A stretch of 64,000 nucleotides of DNA from Gammaproteobacteria bacterium. Its GTDB lineage: Bacteria; Pseudomonadota; Gammaproteobacteria; Pseudomonadales; Cellvibrionaceae. Position 1 is the stretch's first letter, and every line of letters starts with the position of its first letter. The notes beneath the pieces were generated by a model. That model made no database searches. It saw only the letters and a program-made list of their open reading frames with translations, and had not been told where the DNA came from. Positions 55,493 to 64,000 of the stretch are shown here, piece by piece. Position numbers and translations under genes: made by a program. The stretch covers positions 124,001-188,000 of the forward strand of contig JAGKWO010000002.1 in NCBI GenBank assembly GCA_021151835.1. Direction: 5' to 3'.

Positions 55493-55521
55493 ACACTATT
55501 CCGACAGGACAACGTTGTCAA
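55493..55521 (-). promoter_or_regulatory. Sigma-70 promoter of the TonB receptor
   Basis: On the minus strand, TTGACA (55516-55521), a 17-nt spacer and TAGTGT (55493-55498). The -35 overlaps operator 3, as in the nag operon promoter. Confidence 0.6.
55508..55519. promoter_or_regulatory. nagR: NagR-type operator 3 (GACAACGTTGTC), overlapping -35
   Basis: Identical palindrome to those at 50269 and 55472; overlaps the receptor promoter's TTGACA. Confidence 0.8.
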
Positions 55522-55700
55522 CATCTTTGTAAATCAAGGTTAATTCATGTTAATTAATAAAAACTTTATAACTGTTGTAGAAATTTATTAAAAATCAAGG
55601 AATTAGAGGCTTTAGATGCCACAAAATGAAAGGAGAACATTTTTCTGCTGTAACGCTTAATGATTACCAAAATACACACATCAATCATCAGCCCAAAAAA

Positions 55701-55724
55701 AAGCCGCATTAATGCGGCTTTTTT
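55701..55724 (-). terminator. Terminator after the DUF3014 gene
   Basis: Palindromic stem aagccgca / tgcggctt with loop ttaa, A-run before and T-run after, so usable from both sides. Confidence 0.85.
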
Positions 55725-55767
55725 GCAGGTGATTTGCTCCATTTTATAGATGCACTATCAAGCACCA

Positions 55768-56613
55768 TTAATTAACAAGTCGTGCCCGCAATTGGCGCAA
55801 ACTGGCCTTTACACTGCGCGCATTTTCAGGGCCCATACGCAGCATTAATTTATGCGTTGGCGGCAATTGTTCGAGCGCAGGGTCCGCGTATTGATAGAAG
55901 ACCTTTGGCCTAACCAATAACAAGTCTCCCTGAGCATCAGGGGCAGCCAACACATTATCAATTGCGGCGATCAACACGCTGTGGAAATTAGGTTTTTTTA
56001 ACCCCAACTCGCGAAAAGCTTCCTCCATCAACGGATAAAAACGACGATAAACCGCTACCGCCGCATCACTATCAATCAATGCAAGGGTTGTCACATAGGG
56101 TTCATAGCGTTGGAAATTTTTGGGGGAAACACGCTCCTGGTCAGCGGCAGTCCCTTCCACAGTCACAGAAAAGGTTTCCGCGATAAACGGCGGAGCCGGC
56201 GATGTGACCGGGCGATACTCATGGATCACTTTGCCCTCGGCAACATTATTAACGGCCAGTACAAACTTGCGGATTACTTCTTGCGGAACCAGTAATTGCA
56301 GTAATCCCTCACCACGTAACTGTTGCAGCGCGGCAAGTACGCTGCTGTCACTCTCATTCAAGACGGGTAATGGCGCGACCTCTGCGACGCGGACAGGTGG
56401 CGTGTATTCAACAATCGGGGCGACCGATGCAGCGGCACTGCTGGTCGCTGCAGCTTGTGGACCAACCGCTACCGGTGAAGTCACTGTTTGGGATTGCGCA
56501 GGCGTATCGTCCCGTAAATAATAAAAAGCAGCGGCAGCAACAATAGCCACCAGAACAACAATAGCAATGAGAGTGCCGGAAGAACTTTGTCGCGATTGGT
56601 AATCGTCACGCAT
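55768..56613 (-). CDS. DUF3014 family membrane-anchored protein
   Basis: A 281-residue protein with a short N-terminal cytoplasmic part, one membrane helix (LIAIVVLVAIVAAAAFYYL) and an Ala/Val/Pro-rich linker. The C-terminal domain of the DUF3014 family follows (LNESDSSVLAALQQLRG, IRKFVLAVNN, FYQYADPALEQLPPTHKLML). The ATG at 56613 fits the gap and has AGGG upstream. No known biochemical function. Confidence 0.85.
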   Translation of the reverse strand: MRDDYQSRQSSSGTLIAIVVLVAIVAAAAFYYLRDDTPAQSQTVTSPVAVGPQAAATSSAAASVAPIVEYTPPVRVAEVAPLPVLNESDSSVLAALQQLRGEGLLQLLVPQEVIRKFVLAVNNVAEGKVIHEYRPVTSPAPPFIAETFSVTVEGTAADQERVSPKNFQRYEPYVTTLALIDSDAAVAVYRRFYPLMEEAFRELGLKKPNFHSVLIAAIDNVLAAPDAQGDLLLVRPKVFYQYADPALEQLPPTHKLMLRMGPENARSVKASLRQLRARLVN

Positions 56614-56839
56614 AATCAATACCCTTTTTAATTGGTGTTTTAGCAATAACCGTTTTGCAATAGAAAAGATTGTGCGGAATTATCGCTTATTCGCCTCCAA
56701 GGTGACAGCACCAAGGCTATCCGGTTCCCCATCCAGGCTTTTCTTAACAGATCCAAAACCTTATAAGAGCCATTTCGGCTAGACTGTCATCATTTATTTT
56801 TACCTCAATTAGTTTCAGGGCTGCAACATAAGGAACTCC

Positions 56840-59233
56840 ATGAAAATGTCTGTATTGGTTAGCGTTGTGCGACTCATTTACTCAATAAGGCCTGCCAGCG
56901 CGGTGTTTATTGCATTGATGATTGCCGGCTGTGCCAGCGTATCCAGCTCCCAATGGGACAAGCTTTACGGCCAATCCACCCCCAGGGAAATTGCTGACAA
57001 ACCGGTATCGCCCAAACAGTCTCCCGCCAAACTGACCTATTACCAACACACCCGGCCCATACTTGAACAACGTTGCGTCGTCTGCCACGCGTGCTACGAC
57101 GCCCCCTGCCAACTCAAACTGGAAGCTTACGAAGGGTTATTGCGCGGCGCGAATCCGGAAAAAGTTTATGATGGCACGCGTTTATTAGGTGCGAGCCTGA
57201 CTCGCCTGTTTGAAGATGCAACGACAACGGCAGAATGGCGCAACAAAAAATTTCACCCTGTCATCAACGAACGGAACAATACCCCAGTAGCAAATATTAA
57301 CGCTGGCGTAATGGCGCAAATTTTAAAATTAAAACAGGATCATCCATTACCGGCCGATGCAGTATTGGCAGACAGTTTTGATTTCAATCTCGATCACAAC
57401 CAATCGTGTTCCAGAATTGAAACGTTTAATGGGTATGCACAAAAAAATCCGCTCTGGGGTATGCCTTATGGTTTGCCTGGTTTGAATGCCAAAGAATATA
57501 AGATGACGATGGATTGGTTAGCGCAAGGCGCCGCCATGGGAACACCAACACCAATTTCCGCTAAAGTTGAGCGCCAGCTTGCCGATTGGGAAACTTTTTT
57601 TAATGGCGATTCACTCAAAGCACAATTGGTTAATCGCTATATTTATGAACATCTTTTTTTGGCGCAGTTATATTTTGCCGATGCTCCACGCACCTATTTT
57701 CGCCTGGTACGTTCAGCGACACCCCCTGGCCAGCCGATTAAGCGTATCAGTACCTCGCGCCCGTTTGATGAACCCAATGTGCCGCGCGTTTATTATCGCT
57801 TATGGCAAGATCCGTCGAGCATAGTTGCTAAAACCCATATGCCCTATGCACTGGATAAGAAGCGCAGGGATGACTGGGAAATGTTGTTTTATAACGCGGA
57901 TTACACAGTTACCCAATTACCCTCCTATAACCCCGAAACAGCCGCGAACCCGTTTATCACCTTCGCTGAATTACCGGCAAATGCTCGCTATCGCTTCATG
58001 TTGAATGAAGCCCAATTCACCATCATGAATTTTATTAAAGGGCCTGTATGCCGTGGACAGGTTGCGCTCAATGTTATCCAGGATCATTTCTGGGTATTTT
58101 TCCTGGCTCCGGAAACACAAAATTCAAAAGGCTTTGAGAAATTCCTGGCGGATAGTAGCAAGCATCTGCAGTTACCAGCCAGTTCAGGAAATACATTCCT
58201 GCCATTAACCAACTGGTTAAAATATTCCGAATTGCAAAAAGAATATCTTTATTCAAAAGCACAATACGTAAATCAGGTGGTAAAAGAGGAGCGAGGATTG
58301 GGGATTGATTTAATCTGGAGTGGCGATAACGGTAAAAATCCCAATGCGGCCCTTACCATTTTCCGCCACAGTGATAGCGCGAGTGTGCATCAGGGATTAA
58401 TCGGCCAACCGCCTAAAACGGCCTGGGTAATTGGCTACCCGTTATTGGAGCGGATTCATTATTTACTGGTGGCGGGGTTTGATGTGTACGGCAATGTCTC
58501 GCATCAATTACTCAGCCGCTTGTACATGGATTTCCTGCGGATTGAAGGCGAGATGAATTTCGTCACTTTCCTGCCCAAGAAAAGCCAACAACAGGAGATG
58601 GATTTTTGGTACCGCAATGCTGAATCAAACCTGCAGACCTACCTGGATTTGTTTATCAATCAATTGAATGAAAAAAATAACATTGTTTACAAGACTGATA
58701 ATCCCAAACTTGAGCTTTATCAAAAACTGCAACAACATCTGGGAAATGCGGCCAACTCACCGCACAACCTGCGGACCAATACACTCAACCCCGAACAGTT
58801 GGCATTGTATGAAAAACTACAGGGCACCAGTGGGATCGCTATTAGCTTCTTGCCACAGACCACCATCATCGAAATTCCGGGCAAGGGATTGTTCACCCTG
58901 GTCCACAATAGCGCTTACAGCAATCTCTCGTCTTTATTTGGCGAAGATAAACGGCGCATCCCGGCAGAGGACAATTTGACGATTGCGCGCGGGGTCATTG
59001 GCAACTATCCCAACAGTTTTTTGCGGGTGGAGGATCAATCACTGGATGCCTTTGTTGCCGAGTTCCAGGCCATGCGCTCTGATGCCGACTACCGTAAGTT
59101 GCGTGATACCTATGCGATTAGACGCAGCAACCCGGATTTCTGGGCTTTCAGCGATCATGTCCATGAGCTTTATTTCCGCAACCAACCCAAAGAGGCCGCG
59201 ATCCTGGATTACAACCGGTTGGAAAATCGCTAA
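56840..59233 (+). CDS. cti: Fatty acid cis/trans isomerase
   Basis: A 797-residue periplasmic enzyme that converts cis to trans unsaturated fatty acids in membrane phospholipids, a rapid response to solvent or heat stress. Signal or lipid-anchor region at the N-terminus (MIAGCASV). A c-type heme-binding motif CVVCH at residues 79-83 is the family's cofactor site. The start has AAGGAA upstream. Length is that of the family (~760-800). Single-gene unit. Confidence 0.92.
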   Translation: MKMSVLVSVVRLIYSIRPASAVFIALMIAGCASVSSSQWDKLYGQSTPREIADKPVSPKQSPAKLTYYQHTRPILEQRCVVCHACYDAPCQLKLEAYEGLLRGANPEKVYDGTRLLGASLTRLFEDATTTAEWRNKKFHPVINERNNTPVANINAGVMAQILKLKQDHPLPADAVLADSFDFNLDHNQSCSRIETFNGYAQKNPLWGMPYGLPGLNAKEYKMTMDWLAQGAAMGTPTPISAKVERQLADWETFFNGDSLKAQLVNRYIYEHLFLAQLYFADAPRTYFRLVRSATPPGQPIKRISTSRPFDEPNVPRVYYRLWQDPSSIVAKTHMPYALDKKRRDDWEMLFYNADYTVTQLPSYNPETAANPFITFAELPANARYRFMLNEAQFTIMNFIKGPVCRGQVALNVIQDHFWVFFLAPETQNSKGFEKFLADSSKHLQLPASSGNTFLPLTNWLKYSELQKEYLYSKAQYVNQVVKEERGLGIDLIWSGDNGKNPNAALTIFRHSDSASVHQGLIGQPPKTAWVIGYPLLERIHYLLVAGFDVYGNVSHQLLSRLYMDFLRIEGEMNFVTFLPKKSQQQEMDFWYRNAESNLQTYLDLFINQLNEKNNIVYKTDNPKLELYQKLQQHLGNAANSPHNLRTNTLNPEQLALYEKLQGTSGIAISFLPQTTIIEIPGKGLFTLVHNSAYSNLSSLFGEDKRRIPAEDNLTIARGVIGNYPNSFLRVEDQSLDAFVAEFQAMRSDADYRKLRDTYAIRRSNPDFWAFSDHVHELYFRNQPKEAAILDYNRLENR

Positions 59234-59298
59234 CGAATGTGTAAGTGAGTAAAGGCATGCGCATAAAATTGCGACAGGCACGCAAATAAAGTATTCTT

Positions 59299-59304
59299 TA
59301 TAAT
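59299..59304 (+). promoter_or_regulatory. Predicted -10 box of the feo operon
   Basis: Perfect TATAAT about 36 bp upstream of the feoA start. The -35 is poorly defined. Confidence 0.5.
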
Positions 59305-59317
59305 AATCAATCTCATT
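59300..59317. promoter_or_regulatory. Candidate Fur box upstream of feoA
   Basis: On the minus strand AATGAGATTGATTATTAT resembles Fur-box sequences of the AATGAGAATGATTATCAT style. It overlaps the TATAAT box, so iron-bound Fur would block the promoter. Confidence 0.5.
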
Positions 59318-59339
59318 TACATTAAAGACGCATTTATCT

Positions 59340-59627
59340 ATGAATACAGCCATTCCAACTACTGCGGTAAGCCTGCGTCTCGATCAATGTGCCAAGGGCG
59401 CAAGCGTACGCGTGGTGACCCTGATCGAACAGCCGCTGTTCGGCGCCCAGGATGAGCATGTGAGCCTGCGCTTGAAGGAACTGGGCTTTTTACCCGGCGC
59501 ACGCTTGAAAGTGATTGGTTTTGGTTTACTCGGTGCAGACCCGCTGGCAGTACAGGTTAACGGAACCAAATTTGCGTTGCGTCGCGCCGAGGCCGCCAAA
59601 ATTTGTGTAGAGCCTGTTTCCGGGTAA
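59340..59627 (+). CDS. feoA: Ferrous iron transport protein A
   Basis: A 95-residue SH3-like protein of the FeoA family (VSLRLKELGFLPGARLKVIGFG, quoted as LKELGFLPGARLKVIG, then the C-terminal FALRRAEAAKICVEPV). It interacts with FeoB for Fe(II) uptake. 53 bp upstream of feoB, and the ribosome site is weak. Confidence 0.93.
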   Translation: MNTAIPTTAVSLRLDQCAKGASVRVVTLIEQPLFGAQDEHVSLRLKELGFLPGARLKVIGFGLLGADPLAVQVNGTKFALRRAEAAKICVEPVSG

Positions 59628-59680
59628 TTCCCTTTATTTATAGACATTTTTGCTACTGACCGCTAAATCAGGAAATCCGC

Positions 59681-61540
59681 ATGTCCGCAGTCCCTATTCG
59701 TCTGGCGCTGGTTGGTAACCCCAACTGCGGCAAAACCTCCCTGTTTAACCGCTTGACCGGCGCGCGCGCCAAGGTCGCCAATTACCCTGGTGTGACGGTA
59801 GAGCGCCGCTCCGGGATGGTCACTGCACTGGAAAACCCCGCCGAGCTGGTGGATTTACCGGGGACCTATAGCCTCTTTGTAACCTCGCCCGATGAGCAAG
59901 TCGCACGCGATGTGATCCTGGGCAAACTCGCTGGCGAACGCCGCCCTGACCTGTTGGTGGCCGTGGTCGATGCTTGCAACCTGCGCCTGGGTTTACGCCT
60001 GGTATTGGAACTGCGCAGCCTGAATCGCCCGATGGTACTCGCGCTTAACCAAATGGATGAAGCACGCCGCCGCGGTATTAGTATTAATACTGCCGCGCTT
60101 TCGCAGGCAATCGGCATCCCTATTATTGAAACGGTCGCGGTAAACAGCCAGGGGGTAACCGAGCTGCGGAAAGTATTGGACAGCTATGCGCAGCAGCCAC
60201 CCATCGCTAATGGTGAGCAAGCGCTTACCTTGAGCGATCGCCAGGAATCTGTAGAAGCGCTTTACGATCAGATTGAAAGCCTGATCAAACAACATGTCAT
60301 CCAGCCAGCCGAGTTACCGCGTTGGCAGGACCGGCTGGATGCAGTGGTCATGCATCCGGCACTTGGCCTGGTGGTTCTATTTACAACACTGTTGGTAATC
60401 TTCCAGGCCGTATTTGCCTGGGCAACCCCGGTAGTAGATTTAATTGATGGCGCGTTTGTGGCGCTGGGTGAAGGTGTAGCCGGAACCTTGCCAGATGGCA
60501 TCCTGAAAGATTTCATTGTGGATGGCCTTATCGCCGGTGTCGGCGGGGTACTGGTGTTCCTGCCGCAAATCCTGATCCTGTTCTTTTTTATCCTGGTGCT
60601 GGAAGACACCGGATACCTGACTCGCGCGGCCTTCCTGCTGGATCGCCCGATGCGCGGGCTGGGCTTGTCCGGCCGCTCCTTTATCCCGCTGTTGTCCAGC
60701 TTTGCCTGTGCCGTTCCCGGCATTATGGCCACCCGTACTATCGCCGATCCGCGCGAGCGTTTTATCACGATTATGGTTGCGCCATTGATGACCTGTTCTG
60801 CACGCCTGCCGGTTTATGCATTGATCATCGCTGCTTTTATTCCCCAGCAAACAGTGTGGGGAATTTTTAACCTGCAAGGCCTGACTTTATTTGCACTGTA
60901 TTTTGCCGGGGTGGTCAGCGCGGCGGTGATTGCCTGGTTTATGCGCCGCCGCGCCGCGCGCGAAGAATTCCCCTTACTGCTGGAGCTTCCAAGCTACCGC
61001 TGGCCAATGGCCTACCACCTGCTAATCGGATTGCGTGAACGCGCCTGGATCTTCCTGCGCCGCGTGGGCACCATTATCCTTGCCTTATCGATTGTGCTTT
61101 GGTTCCTCGCAACTTTCCCTGGCGCTCCGGAAGGTGCGACCCAACCGGCAATCGATTACAGCTTTGCCGGGCAACTCGGCCACTTCATGCAGCCACTGTT
61201 TGCACCGCTCGGTTTTAACTGGCAGATGTGTATTGCACTGATCCCGGCCATGGGCGCACGCGAAGTTGCTGTCAGCGCATTGGCAACAGTTTATGCCGTG
61301 GGTGAAGAATCAATTGACGCAGCACTGGGCGCAACGCTCGCGGCGAGCTGGTCGTTGCCAGTGGCTTACGCTTACCTCGCCTGGTTTGTGTATGCCCCGC
61401 AATGTATTTCCACTATTGCAGTGGTCAAACGGGAAACCAACTCGGCAAAAGCAACAACGTTCTTTACGATCTATCTGTTTGCTTTAGCGTATTTTGCGGC
61501 CTGGGCGACTTATCAAATCGCCAGCGCGATTGTGAATTGA
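59681..61540 (+). CDS. feoB: Ferrous iron transporter B
   Basis: A 619-residue inner-membrane Fe(II) transporter with an N-terminal G domain: GNPNCGKTSLFN (G1), LVDLPGTYSL (G3) and LNQMDEARRRG (G4). A membrane domain follows, with gate-like segments PLMTCSARLPVYALI and MGAREVAVSALATVYA. It is shorter than the ~770-residue enterobacterial protein but typical of the short FeoB subtype. Start has AGGAAA upstream. Confidence 0.95.
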   Translation: MSAVPIRLALVGNPNCGKTSLFNRLTGARAKVANYPGVTVERRSGMVTALENPAELVDLPGTYSLFVTSPDEQVARDVILGKLAGERRPDLLVAVVDACNLRLGLRLVLELRSLNRPMVLALNQMDEARRRGISINTAALSQAIGIPIIETVAVNSQGVTELRKVLDSYAQQPPIANGEQALTLSDRQESVEALYDQIESLIKQHVIQPAELPRWQDRLDAVVMHPALGLVVLFTTLLVIFQAVFAWATPVVDLIDGAFVALGEGVAGTLPDGILKDFIVDGLIAGVGGVLVFLPQILILFFFILVLEDTGYLTRAAFLLDRPMRGLGLSGRSFIPLLSSFACAVPGIMATRTIADPRERFITIMVAPLMTCSARLPVYALIIAAFIPQQTVWGIFNLQGLTLFALYFAGVVSAAVIAWFMRRRAAREEFPLLLELPSYRWPMAYHLLIGLRERAWIFLRRVGTIILALSIVLWFLATFPGAPEGATQPAIDYSFAGQLGHFMQPLFAPLGFNWQMCIALIPAMGAREVAVSALATVYAVGEESIDAALGATLAASWSLPVAYAYLAWFVYAPQCISTIAVVKRETNSAKATTFFTIYLFALAYFAAWATYQIASAIVN

Positions 61541-61563
61541 CCGCGATGGCACCGGAGGTAATT

Positions 61564-61731
61564 ATGTGGCAAGAAATAGTGGTAGGTGTGTGTGTTCTTA
61601 GCGCAACCGTGTTCTTACTGCGTCGCTGGATTTTCCCTGGCAAAAAAGCGGCCAGTTGCGGCGGTTGTAGCGGATGTGCAAAAACCAGCGAATCCAGTTG
61701 CAGTACAACTAACGAGGCCGGCAAATTGTAA
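61564..61731 (+). CDS. FeoB-associated Cys-rich membrane protein
   Basis: A 55-residue protein with one membrane helix (IVVGVCVLSATVFLLRRWIF) and a Cys-rich C-terminal tail (CGGCSGCAK, SSCST), the build of FeoB-associated Cys-rich proteins. The start has GGAGG upstream and is 23 bp after feoB. It may aid iron handling at FeoB, but the role is unproven. Confidence 0.85.
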   Translation: MWQEIVVGVCVLSATVFLLRRWIFPGKKAASCGGCSGCAKTSESSCSTTNEAGKL

Positions 61732-61737
61732 TCCGTA

Positions 61738-61768
61738 GGGCGGCGATTTATCGCGCCCTGTTTTTATC
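61738..61768 (+). terminator. Terminator of the feo operon
   Basis: Stem agggcggcga / tcgcgccct (one bulge) followed by a T-run. Confidence 0.75.
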
Positions 61769-61873
61769 CTGCCCGTTTTAATATCGGTAATTCCCATCAA
61801 ATTTAATTGTGCCAACCAGGGCGCCATAAATTCCCTGCAATTTTTCGCAGCAGCTTGGCCAAACAGCATGTAA

Positions 61874-62836
61874 TCAGGGATTTGCAGTTGATGTAGAGCT
61901 GGTGCCGGCGGTCCTTGAATTCAAATCAATCCAATAGCGCGGATTGTTGACCGGCACACCTGTTGGCAAAAACGGATTATCCAGTTTGATAACGCGCCGG
62001 CTGGTTAAATTCTCCAAACCAAAATTTACCCGTGGATGACGGTAAAAAAACTCATCAAATTCACCGCTATCAATTAATTTTTCCAGACCGGTTTCAATAC
62101 GCACGGCCAGGGCTTCATTATTTTTATTCACAAAAAAATACAACGCGGTGGGGTAATACAGCATGATATTTTTTTCCACTACCAGATTTTTTTCCTTGCG
62201 TTGCGCCAACTCAAACCAGGCCTCCGAAATTCCTCGTGGAAAATAATCAAAACGCCCGGCGTTAATCATGCGAAAAAGGGATTCGGTGGTTTCAGCCGTG
62301 GTTACCCGTAAACCATTGCGTTGCATAATCGGCGTATCCGGCCAATGAGTTCCCTGCCCTGCCAACAATTCGGATAATCCTTTCAGATCCTGAACCGCAT
62401 TAAAACGTTCCTGGTCATTCGCGCGAATTAACAACACACGATAACCAAATAGCCCTTTGCATAACGGGATACGAATCGGGCGCAGTTGTTGTTCGCGCTC
62501 GTTATCAGTCATCGTCCAGATAACAAAATTGCGCTTTTCATTTTGCGCCAGGTTAATCCAGCGCGCCTGGGCATAATCCCGCTCGGAAAAAATAATATCG
62601 ATCACTTCGTTATCCGCTTTGCTGGCATTGAGTGCCATCAATAACAACGTAGTGAAATAATCGGCCGGCTCCTCCAGTTTGGTGGCCTGTACCACTACCG
62701 GAATATGGATTTCCCCACCGGCAGACTGTTCCGCCGCAGAAATACCCGCTAGCAAACTTGCACTGACAACTGACAGGTATAACCACAGCCGGTGACCAGG
62801 CAAGCGGTGCGATTTCTGTGGCGCGGGCACGAGCAT
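61874..62836 (-). CDS. Periplasmic binding-like exported protein
   Basis: A 320-residue exported protein of the type II periplasmic-binding superfamily (LCKGLFGYRVLLIRANDQERF, quoted as GLFGYRVLLIRANDQE; NGLRVTTAETTESLFRMINAG; LEKLIDSGEFDEFFYRHP). The signal is at residues ~15-38 (LYLSVVSASLLAGISAAE). No permease or kinase is adjacent, so it may be a stand-alone sensor or transporter partner. Start could be the ATG at 62836 or later. Confidence 0.75.
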   Translation of the reverse strand: MLVPAPQKSHRLPGHRLWLYLSVVSASLLAGISAAEQSAGGEIHIPVVVQATKLEEPADYFTTLLLMALNASKADNEVIDIIFSERDYAQARWINLAQNEKRNFVIWTMTDNEREQQLRPIRIPLCKGLFGYRVLLIRANDQERFNAVQDLKGLSELLAGQGTHWPDTPIMQRNGLRVTTAETTESLFRMINAGRFDYFPRGISEAWFELAQRKEKNLVVEKNIMLYYPTALYFFVNKNNEALAVRIETGLEKLIDSGEFDEFFYRHPRVNFGLENLTSRRVIKLDNPFLPTGVPVNNPRYWIDLNSRTAGTSSTSTANP

Positions 62837-62992
62837 AAATCGATTCCGTTAAAATTATCTTCAGGAAGCATAGAAGATAACCCTCGGTATTGCAGACTGT
62901 GTCGCTCCTATATTCATGCTGCACGCGTGACACCGGTTACCCGCTCCCGTATAGTCACAGCTACTATTCGCCTTTTCCCAAGGAAATGCGTT

Positions 62993-64000
62993 ATGCGCCA
63001 ATTGGAAACTCGCTCATTTTTATTATTTTTATTTTTAGTTTCAGTCGCTTTTTTTATTGTCCTCAAACCTTTTTTCGGTACGATTTTTTGGGCCTGTGCG
63101 ATAACGATCATTTTTTATCCCATGCACCTGAAACTGCTGGCGAAATTCAGGAACCGCCCCAATCTCACTGCGTTGGCCACACTCACAGCCTGTGTGCTTA
63201 TCGTCGTGTTGCCGGTGATATTTTTAATCAGTTCCGCGGTCTCGGAAGGTGCCGGGTTCTACAACAAATTGGAATCAGGTGAGATAAACCCCGCGCAATA
63301 TATCGAGCAAATCCGCACGGCATTCCCCGGTGCCCAGCAAACATTGGAGCGCTTTGGTGTCGATGTAGCCAAAGCCAAGGAAAGTGCCCTGAGTGCAACT
63401 ATGGCATCCGGTAAATGGCTTGCACAAAACGCGCTCAGTATTGGCCAAAATACCTTCAAGTTACTGCTTAACATCTGCTTGATGTTGTACCTGATATTTT
63501 TCCTGCTGCGCGATGGCGAATATCTCCTGGCGTTGTTAATTCGCGCGCTGCCCCTCGGGGATGATCGCGAGCGCTTGTTATTCGCAAAATTCAGTGAAGT
63601 TACCCGTGCAACCATTAAAGGCAATCTGGTGATCGCCATTATCCAGGGCAGCCTGGGTGGTCTGATCTTGTGGATACTTGGCATCCCCGGCGCCTTGCTG
63701 TGGGGCGTTATCATGGCGATGTTTTCACTGATACCGGCAATTGGGCCCGCGATTATCTGGTTGCCAGTAGCAATTTACCTGTTCGCCACGGGGGAGAGTG
63801 TCAAAGCGCTCATCCTGGCGGGCTTCGGGGCCGGGGTGATTGGTTTGATCGACAACCTGGTGCGCCCGATTCTGGTTGGCCGGGATACCAAACTGCCCGA
63901 TTACATTGTGCTGCTCTCCACCCTCGGCGGGCTTGGGGTATTTGGCGTGAACGGATTTGTTATCGGGCCATTGGTCGCCGCCCTGTTTATCGCATTCTGG
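62993..64000 (+). CDS. AI-2E/PerM family permease, truncated by window end
   Basis: The frame stays open to the window end; ~336 residues are seen. N-terminal hydrophobic helices (FLLFLFLVSVAFFIVLKPFF, TIFWACAITIIFYP), a charged middle, and the family's diagnostic second half (GNLVIAIIQGSLGGLILWILG, quoted as NLVIAIIQGSLGGLI; MFSLIPAIGPAIIW; IDNLVRPILVG). Members export small molecules or act as Na+/H+ antiporters; specificity not known. Start ATG has AAGGA 8 nt upstream. Confidence 0.88.
   Translation, partial: MRQLETRSFLLFLFLVSVAFFIVLKPFFGTIFWACAITIIFYPMHLKLLAKFRNRPNLTALATLTACVLIVVLPVIFLISSAVSEGAGFYNKLESGEINPAQYIEQIRTAFPGAQQTLERFGVDVAKAKESALSATMASGKWLAQNALSIGQNTFKLLLNICLMLYLIFFLLRDGEYLLALLIRALPLGDDRERLLFAKFSEVTRATIKGNLVIAIIQGSLGGLILWILGIPGALLWGVIMAMFSLIPAIGPAIIWLPVAIYLFATGESVKALILAGFGAGVIGLIDNLVRPILVGRDTKLPDYIVLLSTLGGLGVFGVNGFVIGPLVAALFIAFW

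Larger units (their letters stand above)
55399..55767. other. Spacer with receptor promoter and two operators
   Basis: 369 bp between the DUF3014 gene and the TonB receptor. It contains the promoter at 55493-55521, the operators at 55472-55483 and 55508-55519, and a terminator at 55701-55720. No gene seen. Confidence 0.6.

Noticed and set aside
62890..63282. Open frame of ~130 codons on the plus strand overlapping the PerM start
   Set aside because: It runs in a different frame from the clear PerM permease and has no membrane or domain features of its own.

Overview
The window reads as chromosomal DNA of a polysaccharide-degrading gammaproteobacterium, most like Cellvibrio and relatives (Cellvibrionaceae). 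The reasons are a multimodular beta-1,3-glucanase with polyserine linkers, TonB-dependent receptors, a NagR-type N-acetylglucosamine (GlcNAc) utilisation operon, large beta-propeller sensor kinases and abundant c-di-GMP proteins. No rRNA, tRNA, CRISPR array, transposase or phage gene was seen. Genus-level placement is inferred from gene content only.

Layout. 1-13.7 kb: the end of a TonB-dependent receptor, then an amide/urea nitrogen-scavenging island on the minus strand: fmdA (formamidase), fmdB (zinc ribbon) and a five-gene urtABCDE/fmdDEF-type ABC transporter. Divergent from it is an unusual sensor that joins an NCS1-like permease, a Cys-rich segment and a hybrid histidine kinase, followed by a LuxR-type response regulator. 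13.9-26.2 kb: an LpxO-like hydroxylase, a PNPOx-like protein, a GH81 laminarinase with CBM56 and CBM6 modules, a PEP-CTERM protein, a CPBP protease, a TPMT-like methyltransferase, a retropepsin-like TPR protein, glutathione peroxidase, a DUF1080 protein and two secreted or lipoprotein genes. 26.7-32.3 kb: nitrate-type ABC transporter (nrtA, nrtB and an ATPase) with a possible NtrC/sigma-54 control region, then a stand-alone acetolactate-synthase-like enzyme. 32.4-42 kb: signalling and motility (REC-REC-PAS-GGDEF-EAL, motAB, and a beta-propeller kinase-REC-GGDEF protein). 42.2-55.4 kb: GlcNAc catabolism (nagK-P-X-A-B, LacI-type nagR), plus a TonB receptor, a tryptophan-halogenase-like flavoprotein and a DUF6445 protein. 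Three identical 12-bp palindromic operators tie these together. 55.7-64 kb: a DUF3014 protein, fatty acid cis/trans isomerase, feoA-feoB with a small Cys-rich membrane protein under a Fur-like box, a periplasmic binding-like protein and a truncated AI-2E/PerM permease.

The signals most worth following are: (i) the permease/Cys-cluster/kinase fusion next to the amide/urea transporter; (ii) a small repeat family, two copies, with related inner sequences but unrelated, self-complementary outer arms, each copy lying between two operon genes; (iii) the NagR operator set, which brings a halogenase-like enzyme and a DUF6445 protein close to the amino-sugar regulon.
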